Shown here: piece by piece, positions 23,140 to 34,625 of the stretch
How the letters are laid out: each line of letters begins with the position of its first letter
Position numbering within the stretch: the first letter of the stretch is position 1
DNA from: Hofstenia miamia
Taxonomy: Eukaryota > Xenacoelomorpha > Acoela > Hofsteniidae
Reading direction: 5' to 3'
Assembly: GCA_900660155.1 (NCBI GenBank)
Contig: CABFPE010000200.1
Location: forward strand, 286,290 to 350,289
DNA length: 64,000 nucleotides
Program-made: the position numbers and the translations under genes
The notes under the pieces: generated by a model
What the model saw: the letters and a program-made list of their open reading frames with translations, nothing else
The model's database searches: none
What the model was told of the DNA's origin: nothing

Positions 23140-24340
23140 CTAGGCATGAAATGGTATTAATTTTTGATGCTCATCGCAATTCGAACAGAATGGTATGTTT
23201 AAGTCTGTACAAGTCGGTTTTTGATACCATTTGGTCAAAATGTCATTCATGTGCTTAGTTGCTAAAACATCAAGAAAATTTATCATATTGTCATTTTCAT
23301 GTTCTATTATGAATTTAATTTCAGGAAATTTATAGATGGACATGGTCAAGTGATAGTGTTAAGAGTGTAAAATTTAGACTGACACTATTCTTCATTATAT
23401 GCGCCTAATTATAGTAAAAATTAGTAAAAAGTAGAGTCTATGCCTGCTAACAGGGTCATTGAAATTCCGTTACCATGTAGAACTAATTAGTTTCTCAATT
23501 TTTTTAATGGAATTAATGTTTCAACTCTATCAATATTTTGTGATAAAATGACATTTATCATACGTATTTTATAGAGGAACAGTATGTTATGATGTAAATG
23601 ATATATACTTGTAAAAGTGATGTTAACTTTTTGAAATTCCGTTACCGACTAGTTTTGTGTTTATAGATAAAAAAAAGAATTTCTCAAAAAATACATTCTG
23701 TCTCATTGATGAACATACTGAAGATTCACACATGACAAGAGTGGCAAAAGGGTCTCATATTTTGACCCACTATCCAACCCGCAGACAATTTACCCATGAC
23801 CCAACCCGACCCATAGCATATTGACCCATGAACCGGCCAAAGGGTCAGACAGTCAGCTTTTGACCCGAATTATATATTCAAATGTTTGACAAAACTAAGT
23901 TGAAACAATGTCATCAACATTAATTTAAGAGTAGGTTTTGATATAGCATAGTAGATTGTATACTAATACGTGGTGCTTTCCACTATTTCAGGGAAATCCT
24001 TCAAATAATACATTTCTCTGAGTTGTCAATTTTCAAAATTTTGATCCATGACCCGACCGACCCAACATTTCTCAGACCCAGTCGGGGTGGGTCGACCCGT
24101 TTGCCACCCTGCACATGACACATTTCAATAAAAAAATAAATCATTATTGATTGAGTAGCGTCCATTTTCACAGTGAAAATGTAAATTCGTTAATACTTGA
24201 CCAGCATCAGATGCTTCCTTTGTGCAAAATTCTGCGAAGATGTCATCAACATATCTATAGTATATTAGAGAATTACATTCTAAAAAACTTTCAAATTTGC
24301 TCTCAATTAGATCCATTCCAAAGTTGGACTAAGCAGTGAC
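23140..24340 (-). pseudogene. Penelope-like element reverse transcriptase fragment 1
   Basis: On the minus strand the segment at 24316-24125 carries YYRYVDDIFAEF, the catalytic YVDD motif in the wording typical of Penelope-like elements. The continuation at 23349-23140 reads EIKFIIEHENDNMINFLDV and then LTKWYQKPTCTDLNIPF, matching the conserved FTxExE...FLDV...YxKPTxTD run. The two halves are separated by a 375-bp hAT-like insertion (23737-24111) and extra sequence. No GIY-YIG domain was recognised after it. The 5' side ends close to a (TA)n tract at 24403-24450. Confidence 0.8.
23737..24111. mobile_element. Short hAT-like element inserted in the Penelope-like fragment
   Basis: The ends are AAGAGTGGCAAAAGGGTC on the left and, in reverse complement, CAGGGTGGCAAACGGGTC on the right. 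Flanking 8-mers cacatgac at 23729-23736 and 24112-24119 are identical, a perfect 8-bp target duplication. The 375-bp body is full of GACCCAACCC-type motifs and has no transposase. It interrupts the reverse transcriptase region, so it is younger than the Penelope-like insertion. Confidence 0.8.
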
Positions 24341-24400
24341 CCCATCAGCATTCTATCTAGTTGTTTTTTATTACGGAACATTTCCATTTTCTTTTTTTTG

Positions 24401-24402
<2 letters not shown>

Positions 24403-24450
<48 letters not shown>
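24403..24450. repeat. (TA)n microsatellite
   Basis: An uninterrupted AT/TA dinucleotide run of 48 bp lies about 60 bp beyond the 5' side of the Penelope-like fragment. Confidence 0.95.
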
Positions 24451-24451
<1 letters not shown>

Positions 24452-24652
24452 ACATAACAATTAAATGAAGTAACACTAATAAGGATGCGTGTAAGTAAAT
24501 TATATTAAATAAATCTGAAATTTCTTTTGAGAATTTTTTCAATATTAATTGAATATATGTATGCTCGACACTAATTTACCAGAGTTTAGAAAGAGCTGAT
24601 ATTTTCAATCTAAGCCCATCTGACCGATGATCTTCAAGTCAAAATTCATATA

Positions 24653-25042
24653 AATTGCCATAGACCCAACTCACATTATATTTTCGACTGTATATACATC
24701 AGAACCATTTGCCCAATTAAACCCAATCAAAAACTCAACTAAAATATTCTTACACAACCCAACCCAAGGTTTATTAAATTTTTAATGTGCTCAACTCAAC
24801 GCTAAGTCAAAATGTTACCCATGTATGACCAAATACTTCACTAAGTCTAAAGGCTTTTGCATTATGACCATTATATATAACACGTTTGAAATTAAATTTG
24901 TAAAATATATAAATAGTGCTAAAAAGTACATTTATTATTTGATCCAACATAAACCTAAAATTTGGCAAGAAATATGGTCCAGCTTATAGGTTGCATTGGG
25001 TTGAGCACGACCTACTAAGTAGGTCATGGGTTGAGGCAACCC
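24653..25042. repeat. Possible CCCAAC-rich MITE, related to 38165-38570
   Basis: The left part reads ATTGCCATAGACCCAACTC and the reverse complement of the right part reads GGGTTGCCTCAACCCATG. The interior shares GACCATTATAT and ATATAAATAGTGCTAAAA with the stretch near 38270-38345 (GACCATTATATGTA, ATATAAATAGTACTAAAA). No clean target duplication was found. Read as two diverged members of one non-autonomous family, with low confidence. Confidence 0.35.
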
Positions 25043-25710
25043 TTTTACAGTTCTGTATTAAAATCTGAAGATTTAAAAATGCGATTTTTTGTCATTATAT
25101 GATAGACTGTATAATTTAATTTACTATAAAACATATAATTTTACATCATCGCATAGCATAAAACTTATAAGTATTCTATAGGTGTAAAATCAATTTGTAT
25201 TACTAAATAATTATACTTAGTTAATTCGAATTTCCAAAAACCAGATAAATATCAATTACTAAAATAAAATAAATCACGTTTTTTCTATTTACTCAGAATT
25301 TGTGCAATAGATGCATACTGTGATTCCAAAAAAAAAACAATTCTGTTACCAAATGACAACCTTCCATTTCCTCAAAACTTCAATGTCGATGTGAACCCCT
25401 AAACATTTTCCGATTTTTAAAATTTTTTTTGCAATTGTATTTTTATATAAAAACGCGCATTTGAATCCTTAGTGCTTCATATTTTTCATAATTCATTCCA
25501 TTTCTCGCCCGGTTTGATGGAATAGACGTAATAGTAAGTCGCATTTTTTAATTTAGTTTCCCGCGCTGCTGACTCATTGTAAAATACCATCCTTATAGTT
25601 TGGTTGAAATACTGTTTCATCCACGTTGTCTACTTTCAACCAATCACTGCTTGGTATAACAGTTCATTTACAGTACATCTGTTCGTATAAATGTAGACAG
25701 TTGTTTGACA

Positions 25711-26706
25711 ATGGAATCTTTATTTGGAATTATATTAGTATTATTCTTTAATCTTGTCACATGCTCAGATTTTGAAAGCAATTGCAGAACCACTGCATCA
25801 AAGGAATATCTAAGGAAAACACAAATTCCAAAATGCACATCATCAGACGAATGTGTAAATGGTGTTTGTCAATACTATGGAGGATGTCAATGCAATTCTG
25901 ACTACGCTATCAATCCAAAGACAGGTTTATGCACTGCTGATTTTAATGAGTGCATTTGCACAAAGAACAATAAGACCGAGCATAATTGCTTTGGATTACA
26001 TCAAGTTTGCGTGAACTTGGATGCAGCTAAGGGCAAGAAGTTCAAATGCGGATGTGAATCAGGCTGGTCAGATAGCAACAGTACGTGCAACGATGTTAAT
26101 GAATGTTTGGAAATCAACAAATGTCCTGAAAATTCAAATTGTCAGAATACTCCAGGTTCTTATAATTGCACATGTACAAAGGGGTTTACTATGATCAAAG
26201 GCTACTGTGAAGATATTAATGAATGCAAAAAAGAAAATCAATGTGAGAAGAATAAAGTTTGTGTTAACATACCAGGCTCATTTTTGTGTAAATGTGAACA
26301 AGGATACATTGAAGAGAACGGTGCTTGTGTGGACATAAATGAATGCACATCTAACATCACAGATACAAGTGAATGCTTGAACTGTTCAAATACAATTGGA
26401 AGTTATAAATGCCACGAATGTACTAAGGGTTTTACAATCATAAATAACACCTGCAGGAATATCAACGAATGCCTAACAGAAAATCCATGTAACAGAAGAG
26501 AGTTTTGCAAGGATACGCATGGCAGCTACCAGTGTGGGTGTTTTGGGGAATATGCTGGGGAATATCCATACTGTCGAACAGATGCACCCATCATATCCTT
26601 CATAAACTATTGGATAGATCCAGCTTTTCTCCAATCCAGCCATTACCCCATGAACATTTCCATATTCACAATTTTGTATTTTCTGGTAAATCAACTGTTT
26701 GTTTAA
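25711..26706 (+). CDS. Secreted or GPI-anchored protein with six EGF-like domains
   Basis: A single uninterrupted exon encodes 331 residues. Residues 1-18 (SLFGIILVLFFNLVTC core) form a signal peptide. EGF-like domains follow at about 42-74, 78-126, 128-166, 168-206, 208-248 and 250-288. The last four each start D/N-(I/V)-N-E-C and carry the C-x-(D/N)-x4-(F/Y)-x-C hydroxylation signature, marking them as calcium-binding EGF domains. The C-terminal 16 residues are hydrophobic after a Ser-Ser pair at 309-310, which suggests a GPI anchor, though a secreted form is possible. The ATG at 25711 is the first in frame after a TAA at 25657-25659. Such proteins act in extracellular matrix or cell-surface adhesion; the exact role is unknown. 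The absence of introns is unusual for this domain class. Confidence 0.85.
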   Translation: MESLFGIILVLFFNLVTCSDFESNCRTTASKEYLRKTQIPKCTSSDECVNGVCQYYGGCQCNSDYAINPKTGLCTADFNECICTKNNKTEHNCFGLHQVCVNLDAAKGKKFKCGCESGWSDSNSTCNDVNECLEINKCPENSNCQNTPGSYNCTCTKGFTMIKGYCEDINECKKENQCEKNKVCVNIPGSFLCKCEQGYIEENGACVDINECTSNITDTSECLNCSNTIGSYKCHECTKGFTIINNTCRNINECLTENPCNRREFCKDTHGSYQCGCFGEYAGEYPYCRTDAPIISFINYWIDPAFLQSSHYPMNISIFTILYFLVNQLFV

Positions 26707-28220
26707 GCGAATGTCCGTTTATAAGATTGCGTATCTAAGTCCCTGATTTATGTTATTCTTGTTTATTGTTCAATTGTTAAATTTTGTAATTTTCGTATTA
26801 TTTCAATTTATATAATTACTATTTGTGTAAAAAATATCGTCAAATATACAAAATATGTAAGTTTTTATATGTGATCTTCAAAGCGTTTTGTGAAGCATAC
26901 ATCTATACTTTGTTGTGTGCATAATTTTCTTTATCAGCGTTTAAGTTTAAGAATTATTTTGCATTATTTCATGAATGATATTTTTCAAATGCAGTTGCTT
27001 GAATTTTAATGAATTTAGTATTTGACTCTGTTTTGTGTTGGCAGCAAATTTATATTGTTGAGCATTTAAATAATTTCGAAAAACCGTTTAAATTTTATGA
27101 ATCCACTAAACACCACCATCTAAATAAATGCTATAAATACTAATATAAATAGCAGTGAAAGTTTCATAAAGAACTACATTTAAACTGTAGTCTAGTATTA
27201 AGTCAGGTCAAGACTTTTAGATCAGTTCTATCAGGATTAATCAGGTAAGGTCAGATTAGATTATTTTGGTACGCCGTGCTATCAAAGGCGTGTTTCTAGA
27301 TTTTGTTAAAATTAGTATAGTTTTGGTACTTCATTGATTTTCTTTTCTTCATTACAGATATGAAAAGTATCATAGGCTAGGGTAGTATCAAAAATGATAG
27401 ACATGGATAACAGTGCATAATTACTGGATTCTATCTATGCAAACGCCAATCCCAACCACTTTCAGGTAGTTATAGGGTTAACATGTTTACCAAATGACAA
27501 GTTTATTTCCAGTTTCCTATAAATTTTACTAATATAATTGTTGGCATTTCTCAAATGCCATCCTAAAATCAAAATGTTGCTATGGTATCATGACTGTTTA
27601 CATCTGACGAATCATTTACTGTACGGAGAATATAGTAAATATTATATTATTTTTATTTATTTATTTATTTATTTGTGACTTAGTTTTATATTTTCTAATA
27701 AAGACATTGTTTGATATTAAATGGAATGCAGTAGTTTATAATTTGAAAGCGTTAGTTTTTAAATCGAAAGGTAAAAAGTGTAGAATGATTTTTTTAGAAT
27801 ATGTTAAAACTAAAACAGATGTTTGTAGGTAGATACAGCGTAAAAAAGGCAAATATAATTCAAGAAGAGGATTTTATAAAACATCCATTCTTCTATGAAA
27901 ATCAAAATTAAATAGTTTTAAATCCGGTCAGGTTTGATACTGAAACGGGTCAGATGTGGTTAAATATGAAGTGCACGTGAACTTATTACTACTGTAGTCT
28001 CATAAATCAAATTAATTAAAAATGCATTAGCGTAAAATTTAGTTTCTTCTAAGATAAATTCCAATGTTAGCCAATGTTATGTATTTCCACATCTGAGATT
28101 AAAGCGGTTTCAGACTTTGATCTCTTTTTGGAAGAAAGAACAAAGTCTACATACATTAAACGACTAAATTCATAAGCTTATAATATTCAATAAATTTAAA
28201 GCAGAAAGTGCCCTTTAAAC
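26707..28220. other. Non-coding stretch after the EGF gene
   Basis: It includes the 3' region of the EGF gene; no canonical AATAAA was found close to the stop. An (ATTT)n run lies near 27653-27672. No other coding or structural feature was recognised. Confidence 0.5.
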
Positions 28221-28662
28221 CAGACTTGTCAACGATCCGAGCCGAGCTTAAGAAGAGTATTGGATGTACAACGAGGCCAAAACGAGCCGTTTTTAAGCAA
28301 ACGAAATTTATAGTGCTGCTTGTTACTTTGATTATGCAGATTTTTTCTTATTTTTTCATTAAATATTCCTTACTTATAATAGTATTTTAGAAATGTTTAT
28401 TAAATAATAGGAAGAGCAATTGAAAAAATTCTGAGAGCACAATATTTTAAAAAAATATACCGAGCTGAAACGAGCCTCATTGAAGGATTTTCTGTGGCGG
28501 GCCGAGTCAAACTTACCCAAAATTTAAACGAGCNNNNNNNNNNNNNNNNNNNNNNNNNNNNNNNNNNNNNNNNNNNNNNNNNNNNNNNNNNNNGAGTCAA
28601 ACTTACCCAAAATTTAAACGAGCCGAGCTGAGCTTAGAAATTACGGCTCGTTGACAAGTCTG
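28221..28662. mobile_element. Short hAT-like element with CAGACTTGTCAACGA ends
   Basis: The two ends match over 15 bp (CAGACTTGTCAACGA) and both sides are flanked by the identical 8-mer ctttaaac (28213-28220 and 28663-28670). That is a textbook hAT-type target duplication. The interior is rich in GAGCCGAGC and related words in both orientations and carries no transposase. It contains the gap at 28534-28593. Perfect ends and duplication indicate a fairly recent insertion. Confidence 0.9.
28534..28593. other. Assembly gap (60 N) flanked by a duplicated 30-mer
   Basis: The 30 bases before the gap (28504-28533) and the 30 bases after it (28594-28623) are identical, both starting GAGTCAAACTTACCC. 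The gap is probably a failed overlap join or a collapsed tandem repeat rather than real missing sequence. Confidence 0.9.
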
Positions 28663-30760
28663 CTTTAAACTATAATTTTATTAAACAGCATTTCGAATAG
28701 TAGTCTACATTAAAATGCATATATTTTGAATGGTTAAAATACACTGTCGTAAATAGATAGCTTGGCGCTTGATTTACAATCAAAGTAGAAAACCTGCCTA
28801 ATATTGTAAGGAATTGAGGGTTAAACTAATTTAGAGATGAGCGATCAATCGAATCGGTAATCAATAATCGGTTTTCTGTATACCAATAGAAAATCATTCG
28901 ATTATGAAGTTGCCAGACACTAGTGGAACATTCCTGCAGTTATTTTAAAGATCTTTACTACCCAATAAAACGAAATTTGCTAAATATTAAACAAAATGCA
29001 TGCACATGGAAGTGACATAACAAGTCACATGCAAGTAAATGAATGAATTATCAAAGCTATTTTTAATGATACAGGGAATTGCAAAATGCCATTTTCATTT
29101 AAAAGTCTGCTGGATCGCCTAGTGTATCTCCTATTCTGATTCACTGCTGACTTTGCATCATGCTAAACATCTTTACTTGAGCCAAATTTCCGCTTGCAGG
29201 CCTCTAAAAATTATAAAATATCAGGCTATCCTTAGGGCAACGAAAAATTAATAAGATTAACACAGGTAAAATTATTTTATTAACATAATCAATTTAAAAA
29301 ATAACGTGTTAAACCATTTTACATCAAAGGGGTTTTAAAAGCATAGAATAAATTTAACATCTTTAAATAAAGATAGAAACGAAGATGTAAATGAATGTCA
29401 ATGTGATATGGAAGATATTCCACGTAGTGACATGTAACAATCATGATTTCCCATGTCGCAGGGATTATCCATGTAGCATGCAAGTTTAATCAGTTTTAAG
29501 CAAGTTTCGCTTTATTGGGTATAAATGTTCAGCCAAACATTCTGAGTTCAAATCAAAATTAATTCATCTTTGAATAAATGGTGTAAGACACATAAATCTA
29601 CACTTTTTCTTTTCATTGATTAAATTTACACCTTAACATTGAATTATGTTGAATTGGAAAGATTTTTGAAGCAATTCCATAGTTACACACAAATGCCATT
29701 TTTCGGACATAATTGAAACGTTTATGGATATTCAATCTCTTTATGAAATACTGTCTGAAAAAAGGAGGTCACACACATGCTAAAAGCAAAATCACTGTTA
29801 AGTAATTCTTTTCCTAATAATTTTTTCCAGTTTTCTATATTTAACTTCTCAGTAAAATATACCTTAATAGATAGTTTTACGAAATTTTTCTTTCAAATCA
29901 GATTGTTTTTTTCACAAAACGACCGTATAGTAAAGCTATGTAATGATTTTTTGAAATGATTTAGAATATTATAATAACAATAAAACATTTTAAAAAATCT
30001 ACCAAAAAAGGGTTATTTTTAAAGAAAAGATGACGTTTTCATTGATCAAAATGGTTGTTAAAGCTTCGAAGGATGAAGCAAATGTAACGAATTTAACAAA
30101 ACTACCAAAAACCAGAGTTCCAATAAAGCATTTTTGTTTTGTGCTTCTGTCAGATAAAAACCGCTGAAAAAAGTAAAGCCGAAAAGCTCCTAATTAATCT
30201 TTCTTTTTGTTAATAAACTTTTTTTATTCAAAATTGGTTCTGTTTTCCAAGTTATTCTCTTAATGGATGGCCAAGAAATTTTCTGTAAAATATTTTTTGA
30301 CAGGACTTTCGAAGTGCACCTGAGCACACGTGTAGCTTATCGCATCTGTTCTGTTTTGATTTTGTGCATTGCAATGCAAAATTTTCAAAATCTCAATAAT
30401 GGAAAAATAGTTTTGAATGGCGTAATTTGAGTGGATGGCATTGGTTACATGGTGAAAAACGAAATCCCAGTTTGTAACTATCGACATACCTTGCCAGTAA
30501 GTATATAGCTGGTATCCACAACGTTTTCCTAGCCGACGATGAATTACTGGTTGAGCTTTAAAACATCGAACAGGAGGCATGGAAGATTATTGAATTGAAA
30601 CTAAATCCAATGCATCGAAAGATTTCAAATGAAGGGGTACCGCTGAAGAAAAGCCATTTTACAATCAATGGTACCTTAATGGAAAAGATGCAGCAAAATT
30701 GCAGTCCCGGTCTGAAATTTCTACATAACGGTGCTAGAACTTTTAAAAATTGTGTTAATA
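28663..30760. other. AT-rich non-coding stretch
   Basis: No gene or mobile element could be supported. Frames of up to 106 residues near 30260-30580 lack any recognisable motif and have no matching splice structure. Confidence 0.45.
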
Positions 30761-32005
30761 TTCCCTCTGTCTCAAAATATTGTCCGCTTTTGTCGCGGCG
30801 CAGATAACTTTTGATTGAGAAAAGTTTAGCCCGCCAAATTTTGCTCGCTAGTAGCCTAGTTCCCATTCTACACATTTCTGAAAAAAAATTGGATTTGCGT
30901 AAATAAACCGGGCACAGGGATGTTTTTACGAAAAAATTAAATTTTACGCCCAGCTCACAAATTTCACAAAAAAGCAAAAAAAAACTGTGTGGCTTGTTAA
31001 AATGGACCTTTAAAAATATGTCCATGAAATTCCTTTTCACATGTAAATTTTCTTTACAATGCTTTTATTTTTTTTCCTTTTACTCCACGTAAATTTACTT
31101 TACAGTTATTGTATTGGTAAACCTGTTATGGAGTGCATATGGTACAAACATAAAATTATATTGAGCCTAATATATGATTTGGGCTGTACGTTGAAGTGCT
31201 GTATTGATTAATTTTCATTTCAATCTGAACGTTTTACATTTGTTTTTATTTTCATATCACCACCAATTCAACGCACAAAAACATTATGAAAGTGATCGAG
31301 TATACGAAATAAATTCGAGAAATATTAGTTCCATCTGTACCTCACTAGGACAATTCTGGTTATTTCTTCCTCAAAATGGTGTCAAATGTCAATATTTTGC
31401 AATGATTTAATGATATTAAAATTAAATTATTTTAAATTTGATTTTCGATCATTTTGTGCTCGGTAATGGCATAATATAGTGGAATTATGGAAGAAAAGCT
31501 GATTAATTTGAGAAAATAGTAGTAGAATTGTGATTGAAAAAGACGTCAACGGTGAAAAGGGTCTGTTAAACCGGGGGATTTGTGGTACCCTGTTTTTATA
31601 TATGAAATTTTGAAATGAAAATATTAACTTTGTAGGCCCTATGAGCAATACTAAGGACCTTTGAGCACTAACGTGCTTGCTATTTGCCTTCTGGAATATT
31701 GGTCCAGTCACAGAAAGAATTTCATGGAAATATTTTTAAAGGTCCCTTTTAACAAACCGCAGTTTTTTTTTGCTTTTTTGTGAAATTTGTGAGCTGGGCG
31801 TAAGAATTGCAGAAAATCGAGATTTCAATTTTTTCGTAAAAACATCCCTGTGCCCGGTTTATTTACGCAAATCCAATTTTTTTTCAGAAATGTGTAGAAT
31901 GGGAACTAGGCTACTAGCGAGCAAAATTTGGCGGGCTAAACTTTTCTCAATCAAAAGTTATCCGCGCCGCGACAAAAATGGACAATATTTTTGAGACAGA
32001 GAGAG
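30761..32005. mobile_element. Long-inverted-repeat element with TA ends
   Basis: The left arm (30761 to about 31034) and right arm (about 31711 to 32005) are near-perfect inverted repeats of roughly 280 bp. They start TTCCCTCTGTCTCAAA and, in reverse complement, CTCTCTCTGTCTCAAA. TA dinucleotides flank both ends (30759-30760 and 32006-32007). The right arm has an extra insert of about 18 bp relative to the left. The 680-bp middle has no transposase. This is best classed as a non-autonomous TA-target element with unusually long inverted repeats. The frames in the two arms that read alike (SEMCRMGTRLLASKIWRAK) simply reflect the inverted repeat. Confidence 0.8.
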
Positions 32006-34625
32006 TATATAATATTTTTCTTACATTGATATTTTACAAATTTATATCAACCATTATACATCAAAAAGTAAATCCCCGGCAACAGGAAGTGCAATTAACT
32101 CAGAACTTGCAAACGCATTTTTTTTTATTTTAGAATTGATAGTTTTAAGCATATGCAAAATTTTGTTACTTTAAAGAAAAGTCGTTTTTAATGGTTTTGC
32201 ATATGATTTTTCCAAGCACAACAGGCCGGCATGAATTTGGGCTTTGGTGTAAGGTACCTGGGCTTGAAATTTATGCGGCCACGAAAGCCCTGATTTTGAC
32301 AAAAACCACTGTCTAAAAGTTTATAGGGCCAATCCATTCGAACTTTTACCGCACATTCAACACATATTGAAAAAATGAAACAGAGACCGTCTGCAAAACA
32401 TGCATGTCATTTTACTGGAAATTCTATTATATTGAATTACTTGGAAGCTCTAATAATAAGAACTTCTGTTTATCTATACATGCATTAGCTTAGCCAATTT
32501 CCTAGTTGAATGACACCAATTATTTAGAATAGAGAAGTGAATTTGAAAGACTTACTTTCCAGTAAAATGATATACACTTTTTTGTAAAATGATCTCAATT
32601 CATTTTTTTAGGAGAATCAATATTATTTCACTTTCATGTATATGCATTACTTAACGTCTGAAAACTTAGCTATATTGAAATAAAAATTTGGCAATCTTAT
32701 ACATGTAATAATAATGAGGAAATATTGATTACCGCTAGTAAGTTAAAAACGCATGAATGGTATTTTAGTTTTCATATAGCGATTAACAAATTCAATTCTG
32801 TTCACTATGTCTGTTATATCCCAATTGTTACTATTGCTGTCTCTTTCAAATAGGGCCGTGGGTGCTGGAGCAGACTCCTGGGCTAATTTTTAACAAGAAT
32901 CAGGGTGCGTTTAAAGAAACGATAAAACTATTTTTGCTCTTTTTCGCCAATATGAATAATATTAATAAAATATGCCATTTTTCTAGTTGAATGACAACAT
33001 TAACTTATGTGAACCTTGAATATCTTCTCATTTTGCATTCTAATAAATCCGGACATATTCTAGTTTCACATCAGTAGGATTGCGGCGGTATGGGCTTTTT
33101 CACACAACACAACAGCTAAAACTGTTGTGTCACACAACAGGCGCATATACCACACAACAGAGATTAATGAATGTATTCACAAGATATCCACTAAAAAAGA
33201 TGTTCAAGGATATCAAATTCCTATCCATCCATCCTGCACTAAATATTCTTAAATAACACATAGAATACCAAAAAATAATACATGGTACGGGACCAGAACG
33301 AATTATATTTACCATTTCTTTTCATATTGTATGATCTTTGGAATGCAAAATATGTCTATAATACCTCAAATGATTATTAAGCAGTTGCATGCTTATAAGA
33401 CGGGCTCTACCGGGCTGTGATATTCAAGTCCGAATAGGGTTGAAAGTAATATTTAAAGGTTGTTTATTTACAGGTACCCAAAAAGTCTTAGAACAAAGTT
33501 GAAATTTGCTTCAATCATAACAAAACGTGTTAACTGCTAATTGCTTTTCAGCTTTTCAGATGCGCAAATCCCGATTTGACTTTTGCTTCAACATTAAGAT
33601 TGGGCTGTTTGATCCTTGGAATACTTGTGTTATATCTTGGGGATGTTTCAGCCCTCACCTTCTTTGAAGCTGAAAGGAAATGAAAAGTGAAGCATGCATT
33701 TCCACCCTTAATGCGGAACTGATGTATTTTTTAACTTCTGTAGTGTCTTCCAAAAGGGTAAGGCGCGTTCCATGCTTCAAAACGTAGCTGCCTGATTAAG
33801 GAATAAATGCATAACCATTCCTTCATGGTCGTGAACAGTCCTTAATTTGAACCCGATTGTAAATTTTTCAAATATGGTCAAGGCAAAAATCGACTACAGC
33901 AAATACAAAGGTATCTGCGGCTGATGTATAGAAACAATTAAGAAAACGTGTATGGCATATAGCATTCAAACAACTACCGGTAACCCTCGTGCATAAGCCT
34001 CACCGCAAAATTTGAAGTTTGTTTTTTTAGTTTTAGATATAAAGTGTGTATTCACTGAATCTACCATGCAACACATACGTTTTTCCATTCATTTAACTGA
34101 CTCAATTTAACCTCAATTACCAAAATAGCCAGAGCCTTTTGTAACGCATGCCTTTAAAAATGGCAAATTTTTAGGAACTATAACCATATAACTGCATTGG
34201 TATTCTTTGAGGAGGACACTGTTTACAATGAAAAGCAAATCCATTAGCATCCTCTGCATTTTCAAAGCCTGAAACAAAGTAGATTATTGCCCAAGTACGC
34301 AACCTTAATGACATCAGTTCTTTAGGACTACCACCACTATATTTATATTATGAAGTTATGCAACAAGTTGTTTCAATGTTGCCAAAATTTTGGTGCTGCA
34401 ATGAAGTAAACAGAACAAAGTAATTTCCAAGTTCTATTCTAAGTGTTTTTGCTTACTAGTTTTGAAAATTTATGTAATTTCATATAAAGATATATTTTTT
34501 TGCATAAATTACTGAGATACATTGATATGAATACTGTACAAGTTAAACGTTTTCGATTTTAAAAAATCATCGTTAAAACAAAATTTCGGTAATATAAATT
34601 TACAAAAAAATGTGAGCTTATTTTC
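32006..34625. other. Non-coding stretch with a CACAACAG inverted repeat
   Basis: No gene is supported. At 33108-33129 the inverted repeat CACAACAG-CTAAAA-CTGTTGTG occurs, with further ACACAACAG copies just before 33160. A possible mariner-like end (CAGGTACCCAAAAAGTCTTA, near 33471) has no partner end. Confidence 0.45.

Noticed and set aside
25686-25692. TATAAAT as TATA box of the EGF gene
   Set aside because: It lies only about 20 bp upstream of the start codon, leaving no room for a transcription start and 5' leader.
30558-31994. Two frames with shared protein wording (30558-31040 minus and 31770-31994 plus)
   Set aside because: They are the two arms of the inverted repeat at 30761-32005, not paralogous genes.
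33471-33500. Mariner-like end CAGGTACCCAAAAAGTCTTA
   Set aside because: No matching inverted end or transposase found nearby.
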